Assembly (NCBI RefSeq): GCF_003814875.1
Contig: NZ_RKQF01000001.1
Location: 868,001-932,000 of the forward strand
DNA length: 64,000 nt
Source: Streptomyces sp. Ag109_O5-1
Lineage (GTDB): Bacteria; Actinomycetota; Actinomycetes; Streptomycetales; Streptomycetaceae
Reading direction: 5' to 3'
The stretch's first letter is position 1; every line of letters begins with the position of its first letter. The translations under genes were made by a program, and so were the position numbers. Below the pieces are notes generated by a model, which made no database searches, was not told the DNA's origin, and saw only the letters and a program-made list of their open reading frames with translations. This document shows positions 16,662-25,115 of the stretch, one piece after another.

Positions 16662-17537
16662 GTGACCAGCATCGTGATCCCGGCCCACAACGAGGCCCGA
16701 GTCATCGGCCGGCTCCTCGACTCACTGTTGGCCGATTCCGCTCCCGGGGACCACGAGGACCCCGCGGACGACACCGGCACCGACATCGTGGTGGTGTGCA
16801 ACGGCTGCACGGACGACACCGCCCGGATCGCGGCCGCCCGCGGCCCGCGCGTGCGCGTGGTGGAGATACCCGTGCCCTCCAAGCACGCCGCGCTGCGGGC
16901 CGGTGACGATCACGCGCACGGCTTCCCGCGCCTCTATGTGGACGCCGACGTCGTGATCACGAACGCCGACGTGCGGGCCCTGACGGAGCCCCTGGACGAC
17001 GAGACCTCGGGCGTCCTCGCCACCGCCCCCGAACGGCGGATCCCGCTGGCCGCCTGCTCCTGGCGGGTGCGCGCCTACTATCAGGTCTGGCAGCGGCTGC
17101 CCGCCGTACGCGAAGGGCTGTTCGGCCGGGGTGTCATCGCGGTCTCCAAGGCCGGGCACGCCCGGATCGCCGCGCTGCCGCCGCTGATGGCGGACGACCT
17201 CGCCGCGTCCCTCGCGTTCACGCCGGAGGAACGCCGCGTGGTCGACACGGCCCGCGTGGAGATCCAACCGCCCCGCACCTGGCAGGACTTGATCAAACGC
17301 AGGGTGAGGGCCGCGGTCTCCACCGCTCAGGTCGAGCAGCACCAGGGGCCGGAAGGCGCCTCGGCGCGCACCGGCAAGGCCGACCTGAAGGCGATGCTCC
17401 GCGGCGAACCGAAGCTCTTGGTGCCTCTCGTGGTCTTCGTCGCGGCGGCGCTCGCCGCTCGCAGAAAGGCCGAAAAGGCCATCCGCGCACAGGACTTCGG
17501 CACCTGGCTACGGGACGAGAGCAGCCGGCAGAACTGA
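16662..17537 (+). CDS. family 2 glycosyltransferase
   Basis: The 291-residue protein begins 'MTSIVIPAHNEARVIGRLL' from a GTG. It carries 'VVCNGCTDDTARIA', a 'YVDADVVI' DXD motif and 'GRGVIAVSKAGHARI', as in small cytoplasmic GT2 enzymes. A C-terminal hydrophobic segment 'LLVPLVVFVAAALAA' may tether it to the membrane. There is no ribosome site before the GTG, and a -10-like hexamer ends six bases upstream, so the message is probably leaderless. It leads an operon with an MFS transporter and a TolB-like protein. Acceptor and donor are unknown. Confidence 0.8.
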   Translation: MTSIVIPAHNEARVIGRLLDSLLADSAPGDHEDPADDTGTDIVVVCNGCTDDTARIAAARGPRVRVVEIPVPSKHAALRAGDDHAHGFPRLYVDADVVITNADVRALTEPLDDETSGVLATAPERRIPLAACSWRVRAYYQVWQRLPAVREGLFGRGVIAVSKAGHARIAALPPLMADDLAASLAFTPEERRVVDTARVEIQPPRTWQDLIKRRVRAAVSTAQVEQHQGPEGASARTGKADLKAMLRGEPKLLVPLVVFVAAALAARRKAEKAIRAQDFGTWLRDESSRQN

Positions 17538-17562
17538 CCGCACCGCACCTGGAGTTCCTGTC

Positions 17563-18855
17563 TTGTATCTCACCGACCGCTCCCAGCCCGCCCAGGCGGA
17601 CCCCGGCCAGGCCCGAAGACGCGGGCCGGGGCGCGGGGTCGCCCCGGTCGTGCTGGTGCTGGGCACGGTCAGCCTGATCACCGACATCTCCTCGGAGATG
17701 GTCACCGCCGTCCTGCCGCTCTACCTCGTCACCACGCTCGGCTTCAGCCCGCTGGGCTTCGGCACCCTCGACGGCGTCTACAACGGCGTCAGCGCCCTGG
17801 TCCAGCTCACCGGCGGCCACCTCGCCGACCGCATCCGCAATCACAAGCTGCTGGCCGGGCTCGGCTACGGCCTGTCCGCGCTGTGCAAGCCGCTGCTCCT
17901 GTTCGCCGGCAGCATCGGCACGCTCGGTACGGTCCTCGCCCTGGAGCGGACCGGCAAGGGCCTGCGCACCGCCCCGCGCGACGCGATGATCTCCCTGTCC
18001 ACCCCGGCCGGGAACCAGGGCCGCGCCTTCGGCGTGCACCGCGCGATGGACACCACCGGCGCGATGCTCGGCCCCCTCGCGGCCTTCCTCATCCTGCGCG
18101 CGGCGGCCGACGGTTACGACGCGGTGTTCGGCGTGAGCGCGTGTGTCGCCGCGCTGGGCGTCCTGGTGCTGGTGCTGTTCGTGCCCGGCAAGGCGAAGGA
18201 GAACCGGGCCGCGGAGAAGGAGTCCCGGGCCGAGGAAGAGATCGGGCCGGACGCCAAACCGCCCGTCCGCCTGCGCGAAGCGCTCGCGCTGCTGCGCATC
18301 CCCCGGCTGCGCGCGCTCGCCGGCTGTGCCGCGCTGCTCGGCCTGACCACCGTCAGCGACGCCTTCGTCTATCTGCTCCTGCAGCGGCGGGCCGGCGTCG
18401 GCGAGCAGTGGTTCACGCTGCTGCCGCTGGGCACCGCGGTGGTGTTCCTGCTGCTGGCCGTGCCCGTCGGCTCGCTCGCCGACCGCATCGGACGGCGCAC
18501 AGTGTTCCTCGCCGGACACGCGGCGCTGCTCACCGCCTACGCCCTCCTCCTGTGGGCGCCCGCGGTTCCGGCGGCCGTCCCCCTCGTCCTCGCCCTGCAC
18601 GGCACGTTCTACGCGGCGACCGACGGGGTGCTCCCGGCCGCCCTCTCCGCCGTCGTGCCCGAGCAGCTGCGCGCCAGCGGTCTCGCGATCGTCGGCACCA
18701 GCCAGGCGCTGGCCAGGTTCTGCTGCTCGCTGGCCTTCGGCGCCGCTTGGACGATGTGGGGCGACGGACCGGCGCTGGCCGGTTCGGCGGTCGGCCTGCT
18801 CTGCTGCGCGGCCGTCGCGGGCATGGTGCTGCGCCCGGCGGGCGGGCACCGATGA
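17563..18855 (+). CDS. MFS transporter
   Basis: The 430-residue protein has about twelve hydrophobic segments and the MFS motifs 'GGHLADRIRNHKLLAG' (loop 2-3) and 'ERTGKGLRTAPRDAMI' (loop 4-5); the second is typical of one exporter subgroup. The start is TTG at 17563, supported by GGAG eight bases upstream. It follows the glycosyltransferase by 25 bases and overlaps the next gene by ATGA. It may export a product of the preceding glycosyltransferase or of the divergent locus. The substrate is unknown. Confidence 0.85.
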   Translation: MYLTDRSQPAQADPGQARRRGPGRGVAPVVLVLGTVSLITDISSEMVTAVLPLYLVTTLGFSPLGFGTLDGVYNGVSALVQLTGGHLADRIRNHKLLAGLGYGLSALCKPLLLFAGSIGTLGTVLALERTGKGLRTAPRDAMISLSTPAGNQGRAFGVHRAMDTTGAMLGPLAAFLILRAAADGYDAVFGVSACVAALGVLVLVLFVPGKAKENRAAEKESRAEEEIGPDAKPPVRLREALALLRIPRLRALAGCAALLGLTTVSDAFVYLLLQRRAGVGEQWFTLLPLGTAVVFLLLAVPVGSLADRIGRRTVFLAGHAALLTAYALLLWAPAVPAAVPLVLALHGTFYAATDGVLPAALSAVVPEQLRASGLAIVGTSQALARFCCSLAFGAAWTMWGDGPALAGSAVGLLCCAAVAGMVLRPAGGHR

Positions 18856-19946
18856 CCACCACGCCCACACCGGACGCCGGGCCGAAGGCCACACCGCACA
18901 CCACGGGGAACCAGGGGAACCAGATGACATCCATGCGCCGCCGTCTGCTCGTACTCGTCGCGGCGGTCCTGGTGCTCGCGGGCGTGGGCACCGGCGTGGT
19001 CCTGCACGCCGCCGACCGGGCGGACCGGGCGAACCAGCCGCACGCGGGCTACCCCACGGTCAGCGCGGGCAGGCTTTCGCTCGGCCAGAAGAGCCGCGTG
19101 ATGTTCGTCAACGCGGCCCCCGGCCCGCACCGCACCGCGGTCGCCTCGGTCCCGTCGACGGACCCGGACGGCTCGCGCACCGCCTCGTCCCTGAAGTGCG
19201 CCCGCTTCTACGCGGCGGCCGGCACCGGCGTCTGTCTCCAGTCCAACCCCGGAGTCCTCAAGCAGAGCAACCGTGCCCTGCTCCTCGACGCCGACCTGCG
19301 CACCAAGCGCACCTTCCCGCTCGCGGGCACTCCCAGCCGGGCCCGGGTCTCGCCCAGCGGCCGGTTCGTCGCCTGGACCGTCTTCGTCTCCGGCGAGTCC
19401 TACTCCTCGGCCTTCTTCTCCACCCGCACCTCGATCCTGGACACCCGCACCATGCGGTTGACGCCGAGCCTGGAGACCTTCTCCGTCATCAAGGACGGCG
19501 AGTCCTACCACGCCTCGGACATCAACTTCTGGGGCGTCACCTTCGCCTCCGACGACGACACCTTCTACGCCACCCTCAACACCGCCGACAAGACCTATCT
19601 GGTGCGGGGTTCACTGTCCCGGCGCACCGTCACCACGCGGGTGGAGAACGTGGAGTGCCCCTCGCTCTCCCCCGACGGGACCCGGGTCGCCTTCAAGAAG
19701 CGGGTGCTGTCCCGTACCGACCTCTGGCACGAGTACGTCCTCGACCTGCGCACCCTGCGCGAGACACCGCTGGCCGAACGCCACAGCGTCGACGACCAGG
19801 CCACGTGGCTCGACAACCGCACGGTCGCCTACGCTCTGCCGACCAGTGGCAACGTCAAGACCACCGACCTGTGGAGCGTCCCCGCCGACGGCACCGGAAA
19901 TCCCCGCCTGCTGATAGCGGGCGCATCCTCACCGGCCCCGCTGTAG
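18852..19946 (+). CDS. TolB-like beta-propeller protein with N-terminal membrane anchor
   Basis: The 364-residue protein has a short polar leader, a membrane segment 'LLVLVAAVLVLAGVGTGVVL' near 29-48, and an extracytoplasmic domain. That domain has PD40/TolB-type blades: 'RARVSPSGRFVAW', 'PSLSPDGTRVAFKK' and 'DQATWLDNRTVAYAL'. Such propellers usually bind proteins or glycans outside the membrane. The ATG at 18852 overlaps the transporter stop (ATGA), which ties its function to export. No enzymatic motif was seen. Confidence 0.75.
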   Translation: MTTTPTPDAGPKATPHTTGNQGNQMTSMRRRLLVLVAAVLVLAGVGTGVVLHAADRADRANQPHAGYPTVSAGRLSLGQKSRVMFVNAAPGPHRTAVASVPSTDPDGSRTASSLKCARFYAAAGTGVCLQSNPGVLKQSNRALLLDADLRTKRTFPLAGTPSRARVSPSGRFVAWTVFVSGESYSSAFFSTRTSILDTRTMRLTPSLETFSVIKDGESYHASDINFWGVTFASDDDTFYATLNTADKTYLVRGSLSRRTVTTRVENVECPSLSPDGTRVAFKKRVLSRTDLWHEYVLDLRTLRETPLAERHSVDDQATWLDNRTVAYALPTSGNVKTTDLWSVPADGTGNPRLLIAGASSPAPL

Positions 19947-20019
19947 GTTCACCGGCACCCTCGGGCGCGACCCCCTCCGCCCCGGGACATGGCCCCGGCG
20001 AACCTCATGGTCCTTACAA

Positions 20020-20027
20020 TTGCGCAA
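20020..20027. promoter_or_regulatory. TTGCGCAA palindrome upstream of 20080 gene
   Basis: An 8-bp perfect palindrome lies 52 bases before the GTG at 20080. The same octamer occurs upstream of three other units (20726, 24544, 26808), so it may be a shared regulator or sigma-factor site. The regulator is unknown. Confidence 0.35.
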
Positions 20028-20079
20028 CCTCTAAAGTATTGAGGAGTCCAGACAACCATCGAACGAGGAGACGGCCGAC

Positions 20080-20295
20080 GTGACGGGATGGGAGACCGCG
20101 GTGCTCGACGGAGGCCCTGCGGACGGCCTGCGGATGAAGGTCCTCGACCGGCCGCGGGTGATCCAGGTGACGTACCCCTGCCGGCTGGAGACCGCACCGG
20201 ACGGAGTGCGGGCGGAAGCGGTGTACGTGTACCGCCGCGACTACGCGGTGGACAGCGAGCCACTGCGGTACGGCTTCGACATCGCCAGCCCCTGA
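20080..20295 (+). CDS. small conserved-type hypothetical protein
   Basis: The 71-residue acidic protein opens 'MTGWETAVLDGGPADGLRM' and contains 'VYVYRRDYAVDSEPLRYGF'. A 'GGPxDG' start like this is common in small actinobacterial and phage-related proteins of unknown role. The GTG start has CGAGGAG ten bases upstream. It stands alone between the TolB-like gene and a leftward small gene. No function is assigned. Confidence 0.6.
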   Translation: MTGWETAVLDGGPADGLRMKVLDRPRVIQVTYPCRLETAPDGVRAEAVYVYRRDYAVDSEPLRYGFDIASP

Positions 20296-20381
20296 CGGTC
20301 CCGCCGGCGGGTCAGTGCGCCTGGCGGCCGTGACGGGGGCGGGGCGGGCGGAGGCGAACCCTCCGAACGCCCCCTCAGGCC

Positions 20382-20675
20382 TCAGCGCGTCTCACGCCCG
20401 TATCTCGCGGTGATCCACGCCGCGCCGCGTTCGGCCAGAACCCGGCGCCGACCCCAGCGCGAACGCCGCCCCGAGCCACCCTCGGGCCGCGCCTTCGACA
20501 CCGCGGCCAGTTCGGCGAGCCGGCCGGCGGCCCGTGACAGTTCCGCCTGGAGCTGTCGGCGGCGCCGGGATGACGCCGTTCTCAGCAGCGCCGAATAGAG
20601 TCCCTCGACCTCGGCCAGAGCGGCACCCAGCCGCAGATTCGTGTCACGCACTCGCCTCATGTCCCCGTGCGGCAT
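20382..20675 (-). CDS. small basic hypothetical protein, helical
   Basis: The 97-residue arginine-rich protein has a heptad-like helical stretch 'LGAALAEVEGLYSALLRTA' followed by 'LQAELSRAAGRLAELAAV', suggesting a short coiled coil, then a basic tail. A strong GGGGGAGGAAGG ribosome site precedes the ATG at 20675. It lies just upstream of, and is divergent from, nothing recognisable; the next leftward gene starts at 21471. Function unknown; DNA or protein binding is possible. Confidence 0.55.
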   Translation of the reverse strand: MPHGDMRRVRDTNLRLGAALAEVEGLYSALLRTASSRRRRQLQAELSRAAGRLAELAAVSKARPEGGSGRRSRWGRRRVLAERGAAWITARYGRETR

Positions 20676-20725
20676 GCACGCCTTCCTCCCCCGACCTCAG
20701 AACCCTGCCCCACTCACTTCCATTA

Positions 20726-20733
20726 TTGCGCAA
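20726..20733. promoter_or_regulatory. TTGCGCAA palindrome upstream of 20675 start
   Basis: The octamer lies 50 bases before the ATG at 20675 and is followed by a GCAA half-site (20738-20741), giving TTGCGCAA-N4-GCAA. The same arrangement is present at 24544. Confidence 0.35.
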
Positions 20734-20763
20734 TATCGCAAGTCCCAGTGGGCGCATACTCGG

Positions 20764-21471
20764 TCAGGCCGCCCCCACGGCCCTCCCGGCCCTGGCCCAG
20801 TCGGCGTGCAGTTCGTCGAGGTAGGTCCGGGCCTGGCTGCCGGGGGTGGCGCCGCGGGCGAAGGCGAGCATGTTGGCCGGGCCCGTGTTGTAGCCGAGGG
20901 CCAGCAGGTCGTTCCTGGTGTACGAGGCGGGCCAGGTGGCGGGAAGTTGTGCGGACAGGTCGTGCAGGTACCAGGCTTCGGCCTCGATGGCCAGGCCCCG
21001 GTCCTCGGGCAGGTCCTCCCAGCTCCGGTTCGCGAAGTCCCGCCCCTTCCTGACCTCGTCGAAGGTGGCTCGGTGCATGTTGGCGATGCCGAAGGCCGCG
21101 TCCGGCTTGAGCTTCTGCCAGGCCCGTTCGAAGGCTGGATCGTGCGGTTTGTACGCCTCGTTGTAGAGGATCGCCATCAGCAGCCGGGCGCTGACGCCGG
21201 CCTGCCGCGCCCGGGTGCGCACCTGGGCGGCGTAGTCGGCGGGATCGTACGAAGGGGCCGGGGAGGCGGACGGGGCGGGCGCTCCGGTGGCCCGGGAGGC
21301 GGCGGAGGTCGAGGCGTCGGCCGACGGGGACGGAGTGGCCGTCGGGGCCCCGGCCGGAGGAGGAGCGGCGCCCTGCTGGGAGTGCACCGCCCGGACGATG
21401 ACGTACAGCGCGAGGGCGAGGACCGCCACGGAGAGCCAGCGCCGGTGTTTCGATGTCCGGGAATCGGACAT
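20764..21471 (-). CDS. membrane-anchored lytic transglycosylase-like protein (SLT fold)
   Basis: The 235-residue protein has an N-terminal anchor 'WLSVAVLALALYVIVRAV' (about 12-29), a Pro/Ser/Ala-rich spacer to residue 75, and a domain with 'LLMAILYNEAYKP' and 'AFGIANMHRATFDEV', ending in 'LLALGYNTGPANMLAF'. The Glu in 'YNEAY' and the 'GYNTG' segment match the catalytic Glu and the AYN-G motif of soluble lytic transglycosylases. It would cleave peptidoglycan outside the membrane. The ATG at 21471 has GGAGAAAGGG upstream. Confidence 0.7.
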   Translation of the reverse strand: MSDSRTSKHRRWLSVAVLALALYVIVRAVHSQQGAAPPPAGAPTATPSPSADASTSAASRATGAPAPSASPAPSYDPADYAAQVRTRARQAGVSARLLMAILYNEAYKPHDPAFERAWQKLKPDAAFGIANMHRATFDEVRKGRDFANRSWEDLPEDRGLAIEAEAWYLHDLSAQLPATWPASYTRNDLLALGYNTGPANMLAFARGATPGSQARTYLDELHADWARAGRAVGAA

Positions 21472-21565
21472 TTATCGCCCTTTCTCCCACCCTGATCCTG
21501 CTCTCTTCTACCGCACCCGGACTAAGAACTGTGTGAGGCGGCCTTGTGTCCGAGTGGACTCCGGC

Positions 21566-22932
21566 TCACCAGCTGGCCTCCCGGCGCCCTCGGCATGCCC
21601 GGGCGGCCAGGAGCCCGGCGGTGTAGAGCGCGAGCACGGCCGTGAGCAACGGGTAGTAGACCGCGGGCAGCGCCGTCAGACCGAGCGGCGGCCCGAGCGG
21701 GGACGGCGGCAGCAGCAGCCCGATCACGGCCAGCGCCGCCGCGGCCTGGGCCACGGGACCGGGCCGACGGCCCTCCGCGCCGGTCCGGCCGAGCCGCAGC
21801 AGGAGCATCACCAGGGCCTGGGTGAGCAGGTTCTCCGTGAACCAGCCGGAGTGGAACGCCGGCTCCGCGGCCGTCCCCAGACCGTGCAGGGCGAGCGCCA
21901 GGACCCCGAAAGTGGCCAGGTCCGCCGCGGCGTTGAGAACACCGAAACCGGTGATGAAGCGCAGCAGATCACCAGGTCTGAGCACCGTGGGCCGACGCAG
22001 CACCGACGGGTGCGGACGGTCATGGGCGAAGGCGAGCTGGGCCGCGTCGAAGCACAGGTTCTGGGTGAGGACCTGGGCCGGCAGCATCGGCAGGAGCAGG
22101 CCCGTGCAGAGCATGGCGATGACATTGCCCAGGTTGGAGGAGAGGGTGATGCGCAGATAGGTGGCGATGTTGCCGCTCGCGTGCCGGCCGGCGGCGACGG
22201 CGTGGGCGATCGCGGTGAGGTCCTTCTCCGCCAGCACCACGTCGGCGGCTTCGCGGGCCACGTCGGCGGCCTCGCGCGGGGCGATGCCCACGTCGGCGGC
22301 GCGCAGGGCGGGCAGGTCGTTGACGCCGTCGCCGAGGAAGCCGACGGTGTGCCCGTCGGATTGCAGGGCCCGGGTGATCCGGGCCTTGTGTTCGGGGGTG
22401 CAGCGGGCGAAGACGGCCGTACGGCGGGCCAGGGCGGTGAGTTCGGCGTCGGTGAGGCCGTCGACGCGGCCGGCGGCGAGCACCTGGTCCCCGGCCACGG
22501 GGATGCCCAGATCACGGCAGGCCCGGGCGGCGGTCCCCGGATGGTCGCCGGTGAGCACCTTCACGGTGACGCCCCGCGCGGCGAAGACGGCCAGCAGCAG
22601 GATCACCGACGCCGTCCCCAGGCGGAGACCGCCGCCGACACCAGCCCGAGGCACCCCAGCACCGCGGTGAAGGGATCCCGTAGGCTGCGGACGAACAGTC
22701 TTGGCCAGGGCGCCTCGTGGGCGGCCGGCACCGTGTTCTCGCCGAAGCGGGCCAGCCGCTCCTCGGCCTGGGCCTCCGTCAGGCCGCGTGGACCGCTGTC
22801 CAGGCGTCGCAGCACCGCGAGCAGCGTCGGCACGCCGGCCCCCGGCCCTGTTCCGCGGGCTCCGGGGGCCGGTACGACCATGGGGCCGGGGTTCTCGGCA
22901 CCCTGCCCCGAGGCCGCAGTGGTCTCAGCCAC
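21566..22932 (-). pseudogene. decayed MgtA-type P-type ATPase: frameshift plus internal deletion
   Basis: The N-terminal piece (start 22932) has the cation-ATPase N domain ('GLTEAQAEERLARFGENTVP') and runs into TM1, 'LGCLGLVSAAVSAWG'. One base is missing in a CCCC run near 22615-22619, after which the frame ends at once. In the shifted frame TM2 ('GTASVILLLAV') joins directly to the P domain ('GVTVKVLTGDHPGTAARA', 'VGFLGDGVNDLPALRAADVG') and the C-terminal helices. The A domain, TM3-4, the DKTGT phosphorylation site and the nucleotide domain are absent, about 350-400 residues. The gene cannot be active. It overlaps the upstream ArsR regulator by 8 bases. Confidence 0.85.
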
Positions 22933-23287
22933 CGGTCCCGTGCAACCGGCGTGCCGGCGCCGGGACTTGATGCGAACGCGCGGTCAGCTGGCCGACCATG
23001 ACCCGTACCACGGTCACGATGTCCGGGTCGTCGATGTAGTAGATCTGCCGCCGCCCTTCCCGGCGGGCCTGCACCAGTCCGGCGAGTTTCAGCTTGGCCA
23101 GGTGCTGGCTGATGGCGGGCAGCGCGCCGCCCACCCGGTCGGCCAGATGCGTGACATCGCTCTCGCCCTGGGCCAGCGCCCACATGAGGTGCAGCCGGGC
23201 CGAGGACGCGAGCAGTCCGAACACCGCTGCCGCGTCCGTCAGTACCTCTGCCGAGGGATCCTCGACGCCACCGGCCTTCCCCGCCAC
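22925..23287 (-). CDS. ArsR/SmtB-family metal-responsive repressor
   Basis: The 120-residue winged-helix protein has 'FGLLASSARLHLMWALAQGE' and the recognition helix 'ALPAISQHLAKLKLAGLVQA', with wing 'REGRRQIYYI'. The last helix, 'DPDIVTVVRVMVGQL', with a downstream His, is like the alpha-5 metal site of NmtR/SmtB sensors, but the ligands cannot be assigned by eye. The GTG at 23287 has GAGGGAGGGG upstream. It heads a unit with the decayed P-type ATPase, so it has probably lost its main target and may persist by autoregulation or other targets. Confidence 0.85.
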   Translation of the reverse strand: MAGKAGGVEDPSAEVLTDAAAVFGLLASSARLHLMWALAQGESDVTHLADRVGGALPAISQHLAKLKLAGLVQARREGRRQIYYIDDPDIVTVVRVMVGQLTARSHQVPAPARRLHGTGG

Positions 23288-23364
23288 GGCCCGCCCCTCC
23301 CTCTGCTGTCACGGCGCGTCACGATCAACACCCGTACGGCGACCCAGTGTAGCCGCCCGGCCCG

Positions 23365-24432
23365 TCAGTCCTCGTAGTAGTTGTTGACGGTCACGTCGGG
23401 TTCGTCGTCGTCGAACGCCTCGTTCAGCAGCGCGCCGCCGATCAGACCGGCCGCGCCGGCACCGATCAGCGCACCGGCACCGAACCGGCGTCCGCCCTCC
23501 TGGTGTTGACCGTGGTCGTGGTGGTCCCCGTACGGCTGCCCGTAGCCGTACTGCTGGGGATAACCCTGCTGCGGATAGCCCTGCTGGGGCGGTGTATAGA
23601 ACGGCGGCGGTGTGGTCTGCACCCGCTGGGCACATCCGGGGCAGGCCTGGACCGGGCGCGGCACACCCCACTGCGGGGACCAGGTGACGGTCGTCTGGCC
23701 GGGGCCGTGGGCCGGGTCGAAGAAACAGGTCATGGCGGGACTCCCGATGGACTCTGGTGCGGGGGCGAAGGCCGGCGGAAGCGGCGGTGGCGGGACGACG
23801 GTGAGGGCAGGGGGCACGGGTGGCACAGGAGCGGGAGCGCCGGGGTCGGCCGGGCCGGACCCCGTCCCGCGCAGGACGTCCACGCCGTAGTCGGCGGCGA
23901 TGCCCGCGAGTCCGGAGGCATAGCCCTGGCCGACCGCGCGGAACTTCCACTCGGCGCCGTGCCGGTACAACTCGCCGAAGACCAGCGCGGTCTCGCCGGA
24001 GAGCCGGCCGGACGTGAGGTCGTAGCGGGCCAGTTCGGCTCCCGAGTCCCGGTCGAGGACGCGGATGTGGGCGCGGTGCACCTGTCCGAAACTCTGGCCG
24101 CGGGCAGCGCCCTCGTAGAGCGATACCGGGAAGACGATCTTCTCGACCTGGCCGGGGACCCGGTCGAGGTCGACCAGGATCTGCTGGTCGTCGCCGCCGA
24201 CGGGGCTGCCGCCGGCGATACGGCGGACCGATCCCTCCGGGCTGCTCGGGTTGTTGAAGAAGACGAAGCAGTCGTCGGACGGCACCCTGCCGGAGGCATC
24301 GCACAGCAGGGCACTGGCGTCCAGGTCGTAGCCCGTGTCCGCCTGCCAGCCCAGCCCCACCGTCACGGCCGTCAGCCCGGGAGCCCGCCCGCTCAGTGAG
24401 ACGTTGCCGCCCTTGGCCAGGGACGTGCTCAT
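23365..24432 (-). CDS. TerD-domain protein with Cys-rich and glycine-zipper C-terminal extension
   Basis: From the ATG at 24432 (GGAGGG upstream) the protein is 355 residues. Residues 1-190 are a TerD domain: 'LGWQADTGYDLDASALLC', 'DDCFVFFNNPSSPEGSV' and 'LVDLDRVPGQVEKIVFPVS' supply the Asp-rich Ca-binding loops. A Pro-rich linker follows, then a Cys pattern 'TCFFDP...ACPGCAQRV', a Tyr/Gln/Gly-rich stretch, and a glycine zipper 'GAGALIGAGAAGLIGGALL' with an acidic tail. TerD proteins belong to tellurite/stress systems that act at the membrane. The extension suggests membrane association. Confidence 0.85.
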   Translation of the reverse strand: MSTSLAKGGNVSLSGRAPGLTAVTVGLGWQADTGYDLDASALLCDASGRVPSDDCFVFFNNPSSPEGSVRRIAGGSPVGGDDQQILVDLDRVPGQVEKIVFPVSLYEGAARGQSFGQVHRAHIRVLDRDSGAELARYDLTSGRLSGETALVFGELYRHGAEWKFRAVGQGYASGLAGIAADYGVDVLRGTGSGPADPGAPAPVPPVPPALTVVPPPPLPPAFAPAPESIGSPAMTCFFDPAHGPGQTTVTWSPQWGVPRPVQACPGCAQRVQTTPPPFYTPPQQGYPQQGYPQQYGYGQPYGDHHDHGQHQEGGRRFGAGALIGAGAAGLIGGALLNEAFDDDEPDVTVNNYYED

Positions 24433-24543
24433 ACGCGCCCTCCGCGACGGCTTTCCGTGTCTCTCGCGATCAATGCGGCCGAGCTCCTTCCAGTTCGCCG
24501 GCTGCCCGGGGGTTCTCGCCAACCCGCATGACTGTGCCTTGGG

Positions 24544-24551
24544 TTGCGCAA
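24544..24551. promoter_or_regulatory. TTGCGCAA palindrome between terD-like and BlaI genes
   Basis: The octamer lies in the 291-bp divergent gap, 111 bases before the TerD start, and is followed by a GCAA half-site at 24556-24559. No other clear element was found in this gap apart from an AACAAGCAACTTACAACC stretch of unusual AT content. Confidence 0.35.
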
Positions 24552-24723
24552 ACAAGCAACTTACAACCTCGGGCGCTCGACGCGTGCCGCCGCGCCGGGA
24601 CAGACCGCAGCGGCAAGGCACTCGTCGCCCTAATCGCCCAGGGCACGGACACCGCTTTGTACGATGTGGCACTCCCCGGCACGAGCAACGAGGCGGGGAC
24701 CGGCCGGAAACGGGAGGGGGCGC

Positions 24724-25107
24724 GTGGTCGAGGTGGATCAGCGTGGTCGGCGCAGGGCGCAAGGTGCGCTGGAGACCCAGGTGCTGACCGCACTGCACAC
24801 CGCCGGGGGTCCGGTGACCGCGGGCTGGGTGCGCGAGCGGCTGGCCGCCGACCTCGCCTACACCACCGTGATGACGGTGCTGGCCCGCCTGCTGGCGAAG
24901 GACGCCGTCACCCGCAGGCGGGAGGGCCGTTCGTGCCTCTGGACGCCGGCCGCGGACGGGGCGGGTCTCGCCGCGCTGAAGATGCGCCGGGTCCTGGACG
25001 GCGAACAGGACCGGCAGGCCGTGCTGGCCAGTTTCATCACGACCCTGCCGAAGGACGACGAGCAGTTGCTGCGCAGGCTGTTGCGCGACGCGGACGGGGA
25101 GGACTGA
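24724..25107 (+). CDS. BlaI/MecI/CopY-family transcriptional repressor
   Basis: From the GTG at 24724 (GGGAGGGGG just upstream) the protein is 127 residues. It has the BlaI winged helix: 'LETQVLTALHTAGGPVTAGW', 'LAYTTVMTVLARLLAKDAV' and 'RRREGRSCLWTPAAD'. The C-terminal 'SFITTLPKDDEQLLRRLL' is the dimerisation and cleavage region. Family members repress their own operon and are inactivated by the M56 protease encoded next. An in-frame start 20 codons upstream is possible but has no ribosome site. Confidence 0.85.
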   Translation: MVEVDQRGRRRAQGALETQVLTALHTAGGPVTAGWVRERLAADLAYTTVMTVLARLLAKDAVTRRREGRSCLWTPAADGAGLAALKMRRVLDGEQDRQAVLASFITTLPKDDEQLLRRLLRDADGED

Positions 25108-25115
25108 GCACGTCC

